From NCBI GenBank assembly GCA_947247005.1, contig OX365944.1:26201501-26265500 (forward strand): a DNA stretch of 64,000 bases, read 5' to 3'. This DNA is from Spisula solida. Taxonomy: Eukaryota > Mollusca > Bivalvia > Venerida > Mactridae. The notes under the pieces are model-generated. The model worked only from the letters and a program-made list of their open reading frames with translations. It did not search any database and had not been told where the DNA came from. This document shows, one piece after another, positions 12,710 to 25,257 of the stretch. Both the position numbers and the translations under genes were made by a program. Numbering within the stretch: the first letter of the stretch is position 1; every line of letters starts with the position of its first letter.

Positions 12710-14032
12710 AAAGTTTCAAAGTATACCATATGTAGGAAAAGAAGCAGGGCTCTATGCAGTCTGACAAGTGTCACATGCTATATAGAGTATAAAATGCTTT
12801 TATATCAAGGTATGGGAATGAATGAGAAGGAATATAACATGAAAGCCGAACACATTTTAACAGAACCATGTACACACAACGACACATCTCCAAGCTTCGT
12901 AAACACGACCCGATGTTCGTTCTAGAAAGTAGCACGGCCTACATTCAATCTTAGTTTGAACTTGTGTCAGCCAATGAAACAAATTAATAGAACACCAAAA
13001 CCCTGCGTCAACTCGTGAGCAATACAGCTGTAAGCAAAAAACTATTATTCGGACAAAACGTTTTCTAACATCTCTGATTTAGAGTCGACTGTTAAACCAT
13101 CGTTTTGCACAAAAGTGCCCAGTGCCAGCACAGAGGAGTCCGATATGCATATACACCATGATGTAAAGGTTAAATATTTTCAGAAACATTACATGTATAT
13201 TGAATTGATTATAATTATATTTAAAATACTAAAATAAATATTTTACCAAGACAACTAGCACTGTTCGTTTTAAACATGTTGTGTGTGACCAATAGTTTCA
13301 CACGTTAAAGTTTGTGAATCATGTTACATACATGTATGCTCCACACAAAATATACTGAGTGCATCTAGAAATGCAAGAGTCTACTAACAACTTTAACTTC
13401 AAGCCAAAAAAATCCTCATTTTTTCAGAATGGTCGTTCTAAGTGAATATATAAAATATCGATTAATGGTGGATTGATTACTTTCCCATGACGACCAACAT
13501 GTCTGAAGCAGTTGTGAAACTGTTTCGGAAGATGTTCACGCGGGGTTACTGGTCCTGTCGGGCAGTTTTTAAACGTGGGTGACCTGATCAGGGACGGTCG
13601 CGAAAGGTGTCAGTGTGCTAGTAGCGTGACTCAAGACGCAACGTTGCCAAACCATGACAATTAAGGACATTGTCTATAGTTTTTTCTTCCAAGATTTTTT
13701 TAACTCACTTTATTGTATGGGAAATCTTATTCTGAAAACAATAAGCTAAAGCAAAACAGGGGTCACCGAACTCGTTTTCTCAGGAAATGAGATTTTGCAA
13801 CATCACTTTTCTATAAAAATGACAAAAATCATGAATTTTCAAATATTTTTTATTTCTTAATAAAAATCACAATTTTTTTATTAGATATTTTTTAGTTCAG
13901 ATGTACAAAAACATACATACTACATTTTGAATCTGTAATAACATTCACACATTTTTGACAACAAACGAATTTTCAAAATTTGCCCCAAATTAAAGCTCGA
14001 AAATTAAAAAAAGATACATTATTGACTAAGTA

Positions 14033-14323
14033 AAAAATATCTGGTCCAAGAATTTTTTTTATTTTTGCAAATGATGTTGATTAAAGTGTGATCCATCAGA
14101 ATATTAAGAAAAAAACATAGGTCACCGTATTTCTTTTTTTGCTATTTAACCAGAAGTGTCTCCCTTTTCAAAGAATACGGCATGAAAATGACGCAAAATA
14201 GTACTCTAGAGGCCAATAAAAAATCTGGTCCAAGAATGTTTTTATTTTTTCCAAATGATGTTAATGAAAGTGTACTCTATTAGAATATTAAGAAAAAAAG
14301 ATAGGTCACCGTGCTTCTTTGTA
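14033..14323 (+). repeat. Internal tandem duplication, period about 185 bp
   Basis: Two units share ATCTGGTCCAAGAAT, AAATGATGTT, AGAATATTAAGAAAAAAA and ATAGGTCACCGT, starting near 14,033 and 14,218. A weaker related GGTCACCG motif lies at about 13,760. It sits in the interior of the 3.2-kb element and is not coding. Confidence 0.75.
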
Positions 14324-14422
14324 CAAACGTCCCAAAGGTGTGAATATGTACATGTTTGGACAATCATGGCATTTTTATTCCGAAAAACGTGACTAGTCTG
14401 TTGTGATTTTCTTTCCATTATA

Positions 14423-14620
14423 GTGCGCCCAGGATAATGTGATATTTACAAATATAAATCGGTTTGGTCAACTGTTGCACAATTAGTTTTACAAATTACT
14501 AAAGTAAACAGATAAGGTCAATATTGCACTAAAACATCAGTGATAAATCGTACACATCTGTAAAATCCACCTTTTGTGGAATGTACCACATTGCATCACC
14601 TTTCCTTATCCTAGGCGCAC
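14423..14620. mobile_element. Nested MITE, 198 bp, TA-flanked
   Basis: The ends are inverted copies: GTGCGCCCAGGATAA on the left and, read from the other end, GTGCGCCTAGGATAA on the right. TA dinucleotides flank both ends (TATA on each side). Size and TA flanks suggest a Tc1/mariner-type non-autonomous element nested inside the 3.2-kb element. Confidence 0.7.
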
Positions 14621-14988
14621 TATAACAACCTTACAAATGATTAGACGCCTCTGGAAAACGGAATTTACAATAAAAGAAAAAAATATCGAGGATAAAAATG
14701 GTGCGTTTCTAGATGTACTGAGTATAGTTCAAACTCCAAGAAACGCGTTGTTTTTGTGCCTCTAAATTTGTCACCACATGACAAAATGGTGCGGAAGATG
14801 CCTACACGAATACATTTTATAAGGGGTGTCCGGCATCGACATGTGTGTGTTATTATTTTTGTGTTCCGCGAAACTGTTAAAAAATTGAATATTCATACTT
14901 GGCCGATGATCTTAATAGTGTTGATATTCAAAAAGGCATAATTATAGCACATAGACTTAGCTCTGAGCCGCAGCATTTTCTGAAAATA

Positions 14989-15465
14989 GCTCCGAACCGT
15001 AGCATTTTATGAAAATAGCTCCGGACTGTAGCATTTTCATTTCAGCTCCGAACTGTAGCATTTTTGTTTATGTCGTCTCATTTTGTCTGTTGCTCATATT
15101 TATCAGAAATATTTTGCTTGTCAGTCTTAAATTTAGCGACCCACATTATCGCTATTAAATTGTAACTTTTAATGAAGCTGTAATTTATAAAGGACATGTT
15201 TAAGTGAATTGCTCCGAACCGTAGCATAGCATATTGCAGTTTACGAAATGCGCCGTTGCCCAAATAACAAAAAGTACACAATTTTGTCCCCCAGATAAGA
15301 GCGTCGATGATTTGCTTTTGAAAGGAGACGGCGCTCGTCTATATTTCATCCAGATCGATCAATTATTAAGAAAGTTACAAGCAAAAATGTTACCTGAATC
15401 GAGGCGGTTTGTTTACAAAATTGGCTCCGAACATTAGCATCTGGTCACGTGGGTTCCCCACAGTG
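14989..15465 (-). repeat. Right terminal inverted repeat of the 3.2-kb element
   Basis: This is the inverted copy of 12,233-12,709 and has exactly the same length. It holds the same five motifs in opposite orientation. A sixth, more diverged motif (GCTCTGAGCCGCAGC) lies just inside at about 14,959, outside the matching arm. TGTTA follows at 15,466-15,470. Confidence 0.9.
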
Positions 15466-17903
15466 TGTTAGTAAGAAGGAAATCAAACTACCGACCTATA
15501 TTCAAATAAAGCCTCTATGGGAAGCATGTGCTCTTTCTTCTCCATAACAGATGACCCTGTTTATACACATGACTTCAATACCAAATAAAATAAATAACAA
15601 ATCATTACAAAAACAATCATATAACTCGTATATATAAGCCAACAAACGTCAAAGTCTTCTTTGGGGCACAATGCTCATAGATTGCTAGCAGTGTTTATTG
15701 TCACTTTGTTACCAGGAGACAATGTGCCGATTTCAACTCATTAAATGAACTATTATATGTAATGTAAAACTCCAACAGTTCGTATTGATTGGTCTTGATT
15801 GTTTCAAACTCGAGGTACCATCGTGTTGACTGATTAATATTTACTAATTATCAGTGATTTTATATTTGTTAATGATTTATGTAAAGTTAATGTGGAGACA
15901 CACGGGATATTGTAAATTGATAAACGGAAGTGCTCTCAGTGTTAACTTAGATATTTTATATCAATTTACATAATGGAGTATTTGTTCTTGAGTTTATATT
16001 GAAATGCGAGCATTTGTATTTACCTATAATTATATTGACTAACTACTTTCTGGCAATGAAACTTAAAATTGAAATATTGTTTTAAGCCCCTCTATTACTA
16101 CACAGTCATAGTATCCCAACCCCATGCAAACTAACAGTTACCTGGGACTACCCAGATTTATGATTTTGACGCTAAATATTTTATAAGAGTTTAAGTTATA
16201 CATGTATAAAATATAATGTACCTGTTTACGTAAATAATTAACAAACTGTTAAAATTTTATAGACATTGAATTTCGTACAATCCCACATTATGAAATTCAC
16301 TTATAAAACTATATTACGACTTGATAGAATTGATGAAAAAAGCTTTACTACAATATAATCATTGAAAATACTAATTATTACAATACGCCGATCACTTTAA
16401 TGTTAATTGTCTACCATTTGTAGTAGCACAGTACTCGAGACATGTGTTTACGATCCAAATACTGTCTAATCAGGAGAGTATGTATCAAATATTGTACAAG
16501 CACAGCCAATTACCTATCCACCTTACACAGGAGACCTACGCAGAGCGTTCCATCCGTATAGGTAATTATATTTTAACAGTGACGATATATCAAGCTTCAT
16601 CTACGCCATTTTACGTTAACGTATCTATAACACTTGCATAAATATCAAAACCTTATTCAAAACATGACTTCGATTCTTACGTAATCTTTGGCGCACATCA
16701 TATTGGAAATAAAATACGTTTTCCAATCATAAAACACATTTTGTGAGGTGATTATTTCAAGTAATTATACCATAATAATAAACTATTTTGAAACAATGAC
16801 GCCAAAAAACACTAAATCCAAGTGGCACCTGCTGAGGTCAAAATAATTGCTCACATATATTTCAAATGATGGTATAATGAACTCAACTAGAATGTGGACA
16901 TCAACGTACAGCCGAGTCGCTCTGTTGGTTAAAAGTCCATTACAATATACCGTCCATAAGGACACTACTAAGGTACGTTATTTATATACTAAGCAATCTT
17001 CTCGACATATAATGCATGCAGTAAATATTCAGTAAATATTGGTACATTGCCATTTTTATCATAATAAAACTTATAGGAGATTAACAGTGTATGTATACAG
17101 TATAACGAAAATAATACACGACAAGTTAACGTTACTAAATGTAAATAAATGTTCACATAATATGCAAATAAACAGTAAAGCAACATAAAACTGTTACACA
17201 AAGTACGAGTTAGTCGGATTACTTCCCATTAAACATTATCATGATTACATTCTATTATGGAAATCATTTCATATAAATTAACATGGTCTTAATGTAGTTA
17301 GCGACCTTTTTGCGAAACAATTGATGCAATACTAGATACTAATACTAACATCCTATTAGTATAATTATATCCAAACTATATGCATTTTACACAGATGAAA
17401 CAAACTACACAGTAATTGTTATGGAACATTTTTAGCATACATCATATTCATATATCAATTGTTAAATAGGAATAATTATGCTTTATCATTATAAGACATA
17501 CGTAAAAAGATCAGCCATGGTTTCAAACGTTATGAACAGATTTGATTGAAAAGACATGCATTTTAGCATAGGTTTCAGGTACATGACTACCTTTGTTCGT
17601 CTTAAATATGGTTTAAGGAATTATGCAAACCATCGATATTACTTATTGGTAGATTTGGGGTTTGTTCAAATATTCTTATATGTAGCTTAGTTTGTTTCAT
17701 TTCCTTGAGTCCTTGCATCCATTATCCAATTATTCACATTATTTTTGTTTAATACATGTATCATCATTAATTATTTGTGCGACTGCCGAGATTTACCATT
17801 ATATTTAACTGTTATTCTAAACTAATTAATACTTCATACAGCCAAAACTAGATGTTTCGGCCTTTTTGCTGTTGAAACAATGTCACTCAGCTTATTGTTA
17901 CTA

Positions 17904-18642
17904 CACTCGGCAAAACTTATAAGTACACACTTGTTTATTTGCCCATAGCTCCGCCAATGCGTGCATGATCGTGCTGAAAATTTCAACATATGTAAATTGG
18001 ATATGTTGAGTTACAATACAATCGATGTTTTTAACATCTGATTTAAATTGTCACAAACAGAATAAACTAATGATGCCAACAGCAGAATCTAAAAAAACAC
18101 AATAATGCCGTGTGTTCATCGGGCGATTGTCAGGTAGCTAATGCACATATGGCCCCGCTGCGCTGATACAGTACGGTTTTAAGTCTATGTTTTTATCACG
18201 GACACAGTAATAAAGAAAACAATTATAGGAACAAGCACACTTTAGGTTTAAAAATATCAACTTCTGATAAAAAATGAAATTTGGAACATGGTTAACTCCC
18301 CTTGACCATAACAATAAAAAATATTTTTAAAAGTAAAAAAACACCATGTTGTTGTTTGAAAAATCGAATTATTTTGTGTTTTTTTAATTTGACAATAAAT
18401 CTAAAATTCAAATTTACCTTACATAAAAATAATTTGCAAATACGCGTCAATTTCATGGCCATTTTACGGTTTTTGACGTTTCATGGTTCAATGAACCGCT
18501 GTATTTAATTTTGTAGAAAAAACTTTATTATCCAGTCCTTTGACAGTCAATACCATGTACACAAAACTTCATGCAAAAATAATAAAAAATAAAAAAGTTC
18601 TAACGATAAAACGACGTGTGTACTTATAAGTTTTGCCGAGTG
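17904..18642. mobile_element. MITE, 739 bp, 27-bp TIRs, TA target
   Basis: Both ends start CACTCGGCAAAACTTATAAG and match perfectly for 27 bases. TA flanks both sides (17,902-17,903 and 18,643-18,644). In arm B the corresponding position near 60,276 runs straight through with CA in place of TA, which supports a clean insertion after the duplication. No transposase is encoded. TA target and end style suggest a Tc1/mariner-type element. Confidence 0.85.
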
Positions 18643-19240
18643 TATTATTCTTCAACATTTTAGGACTTCAGACTGCTGAAACTAGGTATTTCAACCGTTT
18701 TACTGTTAAAACTATGTCATTCAGCAAGGTCATTTATCTTTTTGACAGCTGGGACTTGGGCTGTTCATTTGTTCTCGTTCGGTTATGTTTTGGGCGAGTG
18801 TGCCTTGTAATTGTGGTATGTGATGTTTTTTTATGTTTTCTGGGTGCGGCTGTTGAAGTTGAGTACTGCCTTCCCTTTTCGATGGTGCATAGTTACAATT
18901 CCTAACAGAAACAGATACATATAATAGTTATAAAAAAATCAAGTTGATCGGAAATGGAAACACGTTTTTTGCATTAAATATATCTAGAGGAGTGTTGAGT
19001 CTATATTGTGTTTTTCCCTATATGAGAATGATCTCTCTGTTTGATACATGTGGTTCTATTGAAAGTGGTACATTTCCATTATTACGTTATAAACAACATC
19101 AAACAACGCACTGTACTGGTGTACATATAAGAAGTCTTGAAAACTAGTAATTTAATACAGTAAACATCATTACTTATCAAAGCAATTGCACGTCGGTTTA
19201 AAACGTATTAATTGTACTTGGTGCATTTATTGTAAATACG

Positions 19241-20049
19241 ATAATTTACGATGATAGTTATGTAGTTTATGAGTTTTTATGATGTTGTAATTCTATATGT
19301 TTGGATGGAAATGAAAGGAAGTGATCTGGTCTGCCTTGAGGTATTAGACGTGTTATTGCCTATAGCACCTGAAACGTCAGAAATTAATGGAATGTAAATT
19401 ATGATAAAAGAGCTGTCGGGTTTCATATGAAAGGTTTAAAACATAACGAGGTAAACCAATTATCTTGAATGACGTTCACTGTTTATAAAATTACAAATAT
19501 TTGTATTGGCAGTTGTTTGTGGTGCCTGCAAGTGTGGTCCTCGGGAACGATTTCACGTAAATGCTATTACATTGGTAAAGTAAACATACTGCAATAATAT
19601 TATGTAAACTGACAGGAACAACATCCTTCAATTAAGGTTTTCACTCTCTGAAGTAAGATACTGGAACAAATAATGAAGACGAAATGGCTATAAAACAATT
19701 ACAAGGTATGTCGCAACACGTCGACTATGTATACAAACAACTAATCAAAGCTTACACATCATAAAATGAACAAAACAGTTGATATTCAAACGTCCCCATC
19801 CATCATATCTAAATCAATTTCGCGCCCACATGCAAGGTAGCTGCATGCAAACAATTGAAGGAAAGCGAATTATACCATATACCTAGAATATCGCATTGAT
19901 CGAAGTTAGGGTTACATATATTGTATATGTTCAATTCGGTGTTTCAATTTTCTGCTTTGTAATGAATGCAATAATAAAAAACAAATTTATATAGCATGCA
20001 GTAACGCGTTCAATAGTGTTAACAATCATAAGAATGTCGTCAAAACCCA
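19241..20049. other. Gene-free AT-rich stretch
   Basis: Nothing recognised beyond generic AT-rich sequence; the inverted duplication ends just before it and a MITE begins just after. Confidence 0.5.
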
Positions 20050-20205
20050 CTTAGAATATAACCTACATTATGAGCCAATGAAAACGCCGCATTTTCGCGG
20101 TTAAATGAAAATTTAATCATTAAAATTTTCTCTTCACAGACTTGACGTCATGCGTTAGCGCTAATTTCTATTGGCCAATCAGAATGCAGAATGTTATATT
20201 CTAAG
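20050..20205. mobile_element. Small foldback MITE, 156 bp
   Basis: Perfect 13-bp inverted ends CTTAGAATATAAC and GTTATATTCTAAG enclose about 130 bp. Inner segments also pair loosely (GCCAATGAAAAC near the left, TTGGCCAATCAG near the right). The target duplication is unclear. Confidence 0.6.
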
Positions 20206-20220
20206 TTAGTTAGAACATAT

Positions 20221-20297
20221 TAAGTAAATTTTAATGACTAAAAAGGCCTCGCTTCGCTTCGCTCGCTCCGACCTCTTTAATAATTAAAATTTACTTA
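20221..20297. repeat. Imperfect hairpin with CG-rich loop
   Basis: TAAGTAAATTTTAAT pairs with ATTAAAATTTACTTA, and pairing continues inward with mismatches to about 30 bp. The loop holds CGCTTCGCTTCGCTCGCT (20,250-20,267), whose exact reverse complement is the loop of another hairpin at 56,199-56,297. The surroundings are AT-rich, so the loop stands out. Confidence 0.75.
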
Positions 20298-21125
20298 TTA
20301 TTTATTGAAGGCGGACAAAGAGTGACCAATGTGTACAGCTACAAAGCTCCAAATATACTAACAAACTAGATGACTGATTAAGATAAATTTAATGTTAAGT
20401 TTGGCAATGTTTGGCCACGGCTTACAAATTCGGGCTGCCGACAATACAAAGGGCTAGCCCTAACAACAACAACAACATCAATAAATCAAGATGTTCACAA
20501 TGAACAGATAGAATTAGTATTTGAGCCAACTCTGGGTAACAGGTGTTGGGCTCACCTTATTTTATTTATATATATAATAAATGGATTAAGCTGTCTGCAA
20601 TCAAGTGTTACAACTAATACAAAATGTGCATTTAAAACATGTTATCACAATTAATGTCAAAATAGGTTTGAGACCCCACAAAAACGTGACAAAAGTTAGA
20701 TAGTCAATACTATTAACAATCTGGGTTTTAGACCCCACACAATATTTATAATGCATAGTCCGTGACGAAGGATTCTACAACGAAGATCTACAACGGTCAT
20801 ACAAGTACCTGAAATATATCAATAAACCAGCAAAGTATATTTTTTCAATAACAACAAAGAAAATGATATTTCAATAAAACATGTATGTGTGAAATTCGCC
20901 ATAATGAACACATGTACTCTATCAGTTAATAAGGGTGCGGAGGGTGGGTATTAAAGAAATGAAAGACCAGTCTCTCATTTTTATTTTAAGAAAGGAAAGC
21001 GGTGCGCATGTAACTTACGCAATGTGAAAATCACTAAAGGTTAAAACCCTTAAATGTTTAGGTTCAAGACAATAAATGTTTGGCCGCCTCAAAATAAAAT
21101 CACCTATCCTGAAGTGATAGCTGCC
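20297..21125 (+). mobile_element. Repeat unit U1, 829 bp (possible Helitron/Helentron-type)
   Basis: U1 begins with a 302-bp left module (20,297-20,598) and ends with a 177-bp right module (20,950-21,126). U2 follows head-to-tail with the same left module and, 5.2 kb on, the same right module. The left modules differ at about one base in 302; the right modules appear identical. Near the left end TTATTTATTGAAGGCGGAC resembles, inverted, TTTATTTTGAGGCGGCC near the right end, and a small hairpin (CTATC/GATAG) lies next to the right tip. Asymmetric subterminal repeats, a 3' hairpin and tandem insertion without target duplication fit Helentron-like elements. No Rep/helicase frame is seen, so this is a hypothesis. 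Confidence 0.55.
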
Positions 21126-21585
21126 ATTATTTATTGAAGGCGGACAAAGAGTGACCAATGTGTACAGCTACAAAGCTCCAAATATACTAACAAACTAGAT
21201 GACTGATTAAGATAAATTTAATGTTAAGTTTGGCAATGTTTGGCCATGGCTTACAAATTCGGGCTGCCGACAATACAAAGGGCTAGCCCTAACAACAACA
21301 ACAACATCAATAAATCAAGATGTTCACAATGAACAGATAGAATTAGTATTTGAGCCAACTCTGGGTAACAGGTGTTGGGCTCACCTTATTTTATTTATAT
21401 ATATAATAAATGGATTAAGCTGTCTGCCATATGGACCCTACACAACGGTCCAGGTACGCCATGGACCGGTGTGCAGGGACCACCGCCACGAATGCTGGGG
21501 CCAGCGAAATCCGCCGTGCAACAAAGCCAAACATTGCCGAGTGCCGTGAGCAAAAATATCAACGGCTTATTTCTATACAATAGTT

Positions 21586-21792
21586 CAATTCAATTAAATT
21601 CAATCCAATCCAATTCAGTTCAACTTAACTCAATTCCATTTAATTCAACTCAGTTCAATACACTCAAATCCAATCAATTCCATTCAATCCAACTCAACTC
21701 AATTCAGTTTAACTTAACTCAATTCCATTCAATTCAACTCATTTCAATACACTCAAATCCAATCAATTCAATTCAACTCAATAAAATTCATT
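21586..21792 (+). repeat. Degenerate (TTCAA)n microsatellite
   Basis: About 200 bp of pentamer-like repeats (AATTC, CAATC, CAACT variants). It is bracketed by two similar phrases, GAGCAAAAATATCAACGGCTT before and GAGCAAAACAACAACGGCTT after, suggesting the array lies inside a duplicated or expanded segment. Confidence 0.85.
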
Positions 21793-24700
21793 AGCATATA
21801 ATCAGTCATCATTGTACTTAAACATGGGTAGCCGAGAGCAAAACAACAACGGCTTGATTATTAAATAATTAATGCATTCTATATAGCAACAGTCCAGTTT
21901 GTAATTCGTTTGACTTTCTATGGCTTAGTAGCTGTACACTATACCACCCTCAAGGTTGCACCAAAAACTCATTGCTGCTTAATGCAAAACAGCAGCCGTT
22001 TAAATGCTGTAAAATATAGTCATATTCATAGTTTACTTGATATTTGCTTGGCAAAGTAAATTCACAAACAAGTGGTTTTACAATACCACAAGACAGGACC
22101 GTGTACAAAACTTAACCACTTGCATCTTGTATTTGTTCTGATAAATCGTTAAATGTATGCCATTACTGCGAAACAACCTTTTGTCAAGAGAGCGCAGATC
22201 AACATATAAATAATATGGGCTCCAACGGGTCAACAAATTTTCGTACCAGCACATGATAATAAGTTAAACAAAAACTAAAAAAAAAACTACTTCCCCTCGC
22301 TACTAATGACACACTGGATAGCCAATTACCTTAAAGGGAGATAATATCAGCACAATGATATCCATACAATATCCAAGCTTTTGCCAGTATGGAAGACCTT
22401 TTTGGTAGCCACTTAATTAACAGGACACAGCAACCTTAATCTTTGCAAGCCTACAGCAAATGCAACTGACAAAGGATGGTTATGAAAGCATAGTAGATGT
22501 TACATTACAGCACAAGTTGGAAGTTCTATAAAAACTAACCCTTGTAGATATACCACAAAACTGTGTACTAAACTAATCCAATTGATCTACTGTATCAAAT
22601 TGTAAAGGCAAGCCTTAAATTGAATCTACCAGCAAACCATGAACTAATAACCAGAAATAGATGCCAACTTGTCACTTCTTATAAATTAGTCAATGGAGTT
22701 GTACAACCAACTCATAATGGACTGTGGAACCATTTTCAAGGTCCTAAATGATGGAACTTGCAAGCAATATGATAGTAGGAGCAATAGTAACAGAACATGG
22801 TTCATACAAAATTCTCACACCAAAATCCATGGACTATTCAAGGTAGAATATGCATTTTCAAGGTGTTTTTCCAAACATTCGCCATGGTTAAAAAGTATGA
22901 AAATGTAATAATTCACTGCCACTTTATACTCTATTTCTAGTCATACCCGAACGAGCTCAATTATCAAATAACAGTGACATTCACACTCATATATTTTAAT
23001 ATGTAATTTAATTATTTTACACAGATAATAAATGTGCCATCTAACAACACCAATAAGCTTTTTAGGATATTTAAGGCTGTTGGCCTGAATTCAAGAATGT
23101 TCAGTTAAATTCAAGTACCATTTTGGCATTTTTTCAAGGTGGCACTAAATTCAAGTACTTTTCAATGTTGAAACCACATTCAAGGCCTGTATGAACCTTG
23201 CAGAAAAACACTCTTAACAGTTTATAATATTAATATAACATATAATTATGTACTGTTCATATGCACAGGTGGTTTAACTAACAACATGAATTTAAAGAAG
23301 ATATTTTATCGAGACAACAATAAACGAAGAATAACAAAATGTCTCATGACATGTGGTAACAAGCCATTACTTGGCAACTGCTATAAACTAACAAATTGTT
23401 CTAGATGCATAATTTGGTAAAATGTAAGGGACATAGATAATGAAGTAAATACATATAACTCCGTTATGACTACTGGATTGCACGAGTCTATACCATTCAT
23501 CTATTGATCCTGGCAATTATCACATAACCCTAAACTAACAAATGTCTCCTACCTGGATCATTTACTACCTCAAGTGGCAAATGTCCCTACCAGATTAATA
23601 TCACCTTACTCACCACTTTTGCTTAGCATGTGCATAATAATAGCTTAATGAACATCACATGGGCTTTAGACTGGATACATTCCCTATTCTAATAACCTAA
23701 CTATTTACAAGTTGAAGATAATGTGTAATCACACCAATGCCAAAATAAAAATTGTATCAGTAACTTAGTGAGTAACTCCTTTTCACTCAGCAATAGGAAA
23801 ACTGGTTTGCCTCTCATACCCTTGTGGTGATAGCTATGTCAGGAAAAAAGGTGCTGAGTCGCAAGAACTTGTTTTACACTCAACCTAAAATTACTAGTAT
23901 TACACCCCCATACCACAAACAGTTTTATGTACACACTACCCTGATACACGGGGGACTAAAGCATGCATTTATAACTAGAAGTTACACTAAATAATCTAAA
24001 TCTTTAACAAACCCTCTTTTTATAAAAATTACCACTACAATTTCCATAGCAAGGCAACTTAAAATAGGTTGAAAGATTGCAACTTGACCCATTACCACAG
24101 TCAGACAAAGCACACTAATTAATTTCAAATTACAGTATGTGAACTTTGCTTGAACTAACTATATTTGTGATGAAGTTGCTGTATATTATAATCACTGCCT
24201 AATATTAAGCACTGAAAATACACCTGTCCCATACCAACATGAGTATGTGTGATTTCACCACAAAAACATCTTCAATTGATTTAATAAAAACAATCTTTAA
24301 TTTGGTTCAAACCCAGTGCTGGTAATTATACTGATTACAAACAAGCATGTCCACAAAAGTTTCTCTATACAAACTCTGATTGTACATTGTGAGTAAAACT
24401 TACATTTAATGTACTTATGTAACACTCCTATCACAATTCCTTATTAAAAATTAAATATACCACCTGGTTAACGATACTGTTAATTCTACCCGATTGTCTC
24501 CTGACTGACTCAAGATACCCACACTTCTAACATAAAAGCCATCAAACAGTCCACACAATTCCTGCTGACTTATACATGATACATCACACAAACCATTCCC
24601 TTTGCGTTGTGATTAGTACACATTCATGACATTCCTACAAAAAAGATTAGTAGTTGATATTCACAGTACTCGACTTATAAAGACTGAATTACAGTTTCTA

Positions 24701-25114
24701 CCATTAACACATTCGGTAACACTGCCGAAATTGTTGATATATCCAATCAGACAAGACCCCTGGTAACTATATGTGCAAGCTTAACAGTAACTAAATGGTT
24801 AGAAACTGATTTACTTAATGCAATGAAATTTATATCAAAATTGATGGCATTAATTTTTGGAATTACCATCATAAACATCACAATATAAATTAAACAACTT
24901 GAATGGAGGAAAATTTGTCAGTTAAATATCCCTGCTTTTTATGCACGATTCATAAAATGTCGCAACAGCCCTTCAATGCGGTACGTGCATATTTTTATCA
25001 AATTTATCAATCTTAAATTAAGGTGACAAGTTTTCAATATAAAATTGAATAGTTATTTTCTAAATCCAAAAACCATGTTACAAGGATGCATTCCACTAAC
25101 TCAAAATCACACTT

Positions 25115-25257
25115 ATACTTTTGTTCCGCAAGTGGAACCATTCGGTAATTGACAAACTGGCTCTATGTATGTCATTTAACTAGCCATACTTTTGTTCCGC
25201 AAGTGGAACCATTCGGTAATTGGCAAACTGGCTCTATGTATGTCATTTAACTAGCCA
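25115..25257 (+). repeat. Tandem duplication, 71 bp x 2
   Basis: Two adjacent units starting at 25,115 and 25,186 share CTTTTGTTCCGCAAGTGGAA and the following AAACTGGCTCTATGTATGTC. They differ at about one base, so the duplication is recent. Confidence 0.9.

Larger units (their letters stand above)
12233..15465. mobile_element. 3.2-kb DNA element with 477-bp terminal inverted repeats (Transib-like ends)
   Basis: The element is 3,233 bp. Its two 477-bp arms (12,233-12,709 and 14,989-15,465) are near-identical inverted copies; I noticed only about two differences. Both ends begin CACTGTGGGGAACCCACGTG. A 5-bp TGTTA flanks it on each side. Transib elements and RAG signals have ends beginning CAC(A/T)(A/G)TG and make 5-bp duplications, so these ends fit. 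Long arms with many subterminal repeats are instead reminiscent of CMC/EnSpm elements, whose ends also start CAC but which usually duplicate 2-4 bp. If the terminal A is counted as part of the repeat, a 3-bp GTT duplication is also possible. No transposase-like frame is present, so it is non-autonomous and superfamily placement is inference. Confidence 0.8.
11868..19240 (+). repeat. Arm A of a large inverted segmental duplication
   Basis: Read in reverse complement, 59,657-64,000 aligns with this segment from GATCGTGGTTT at 11,868 to GTAAATAC near 19,240. The match is collinear over its whole length apart from indels. Without the two insertions (12,233-15,465 and 17,904-18,642) arm A is about 3.4 kb of shared sequence. 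Substitutions are frequent but alignment by eye is unambiguous. Matching short frames occur at 16,989-17,201 (-) and 61,257-61,460 (+), which only reflects the duplication. The arms are about 40 kb apart. Confidence 0.9.

Noticed and set aside
20297..21427. LTR retrotransposon with 302-bp direct repeats
   Set aside because: No primer-binding site, polypurine tract or gag/pol, and the second repeat is followed by a further unit with the same right end, which an LTR element does not explain.
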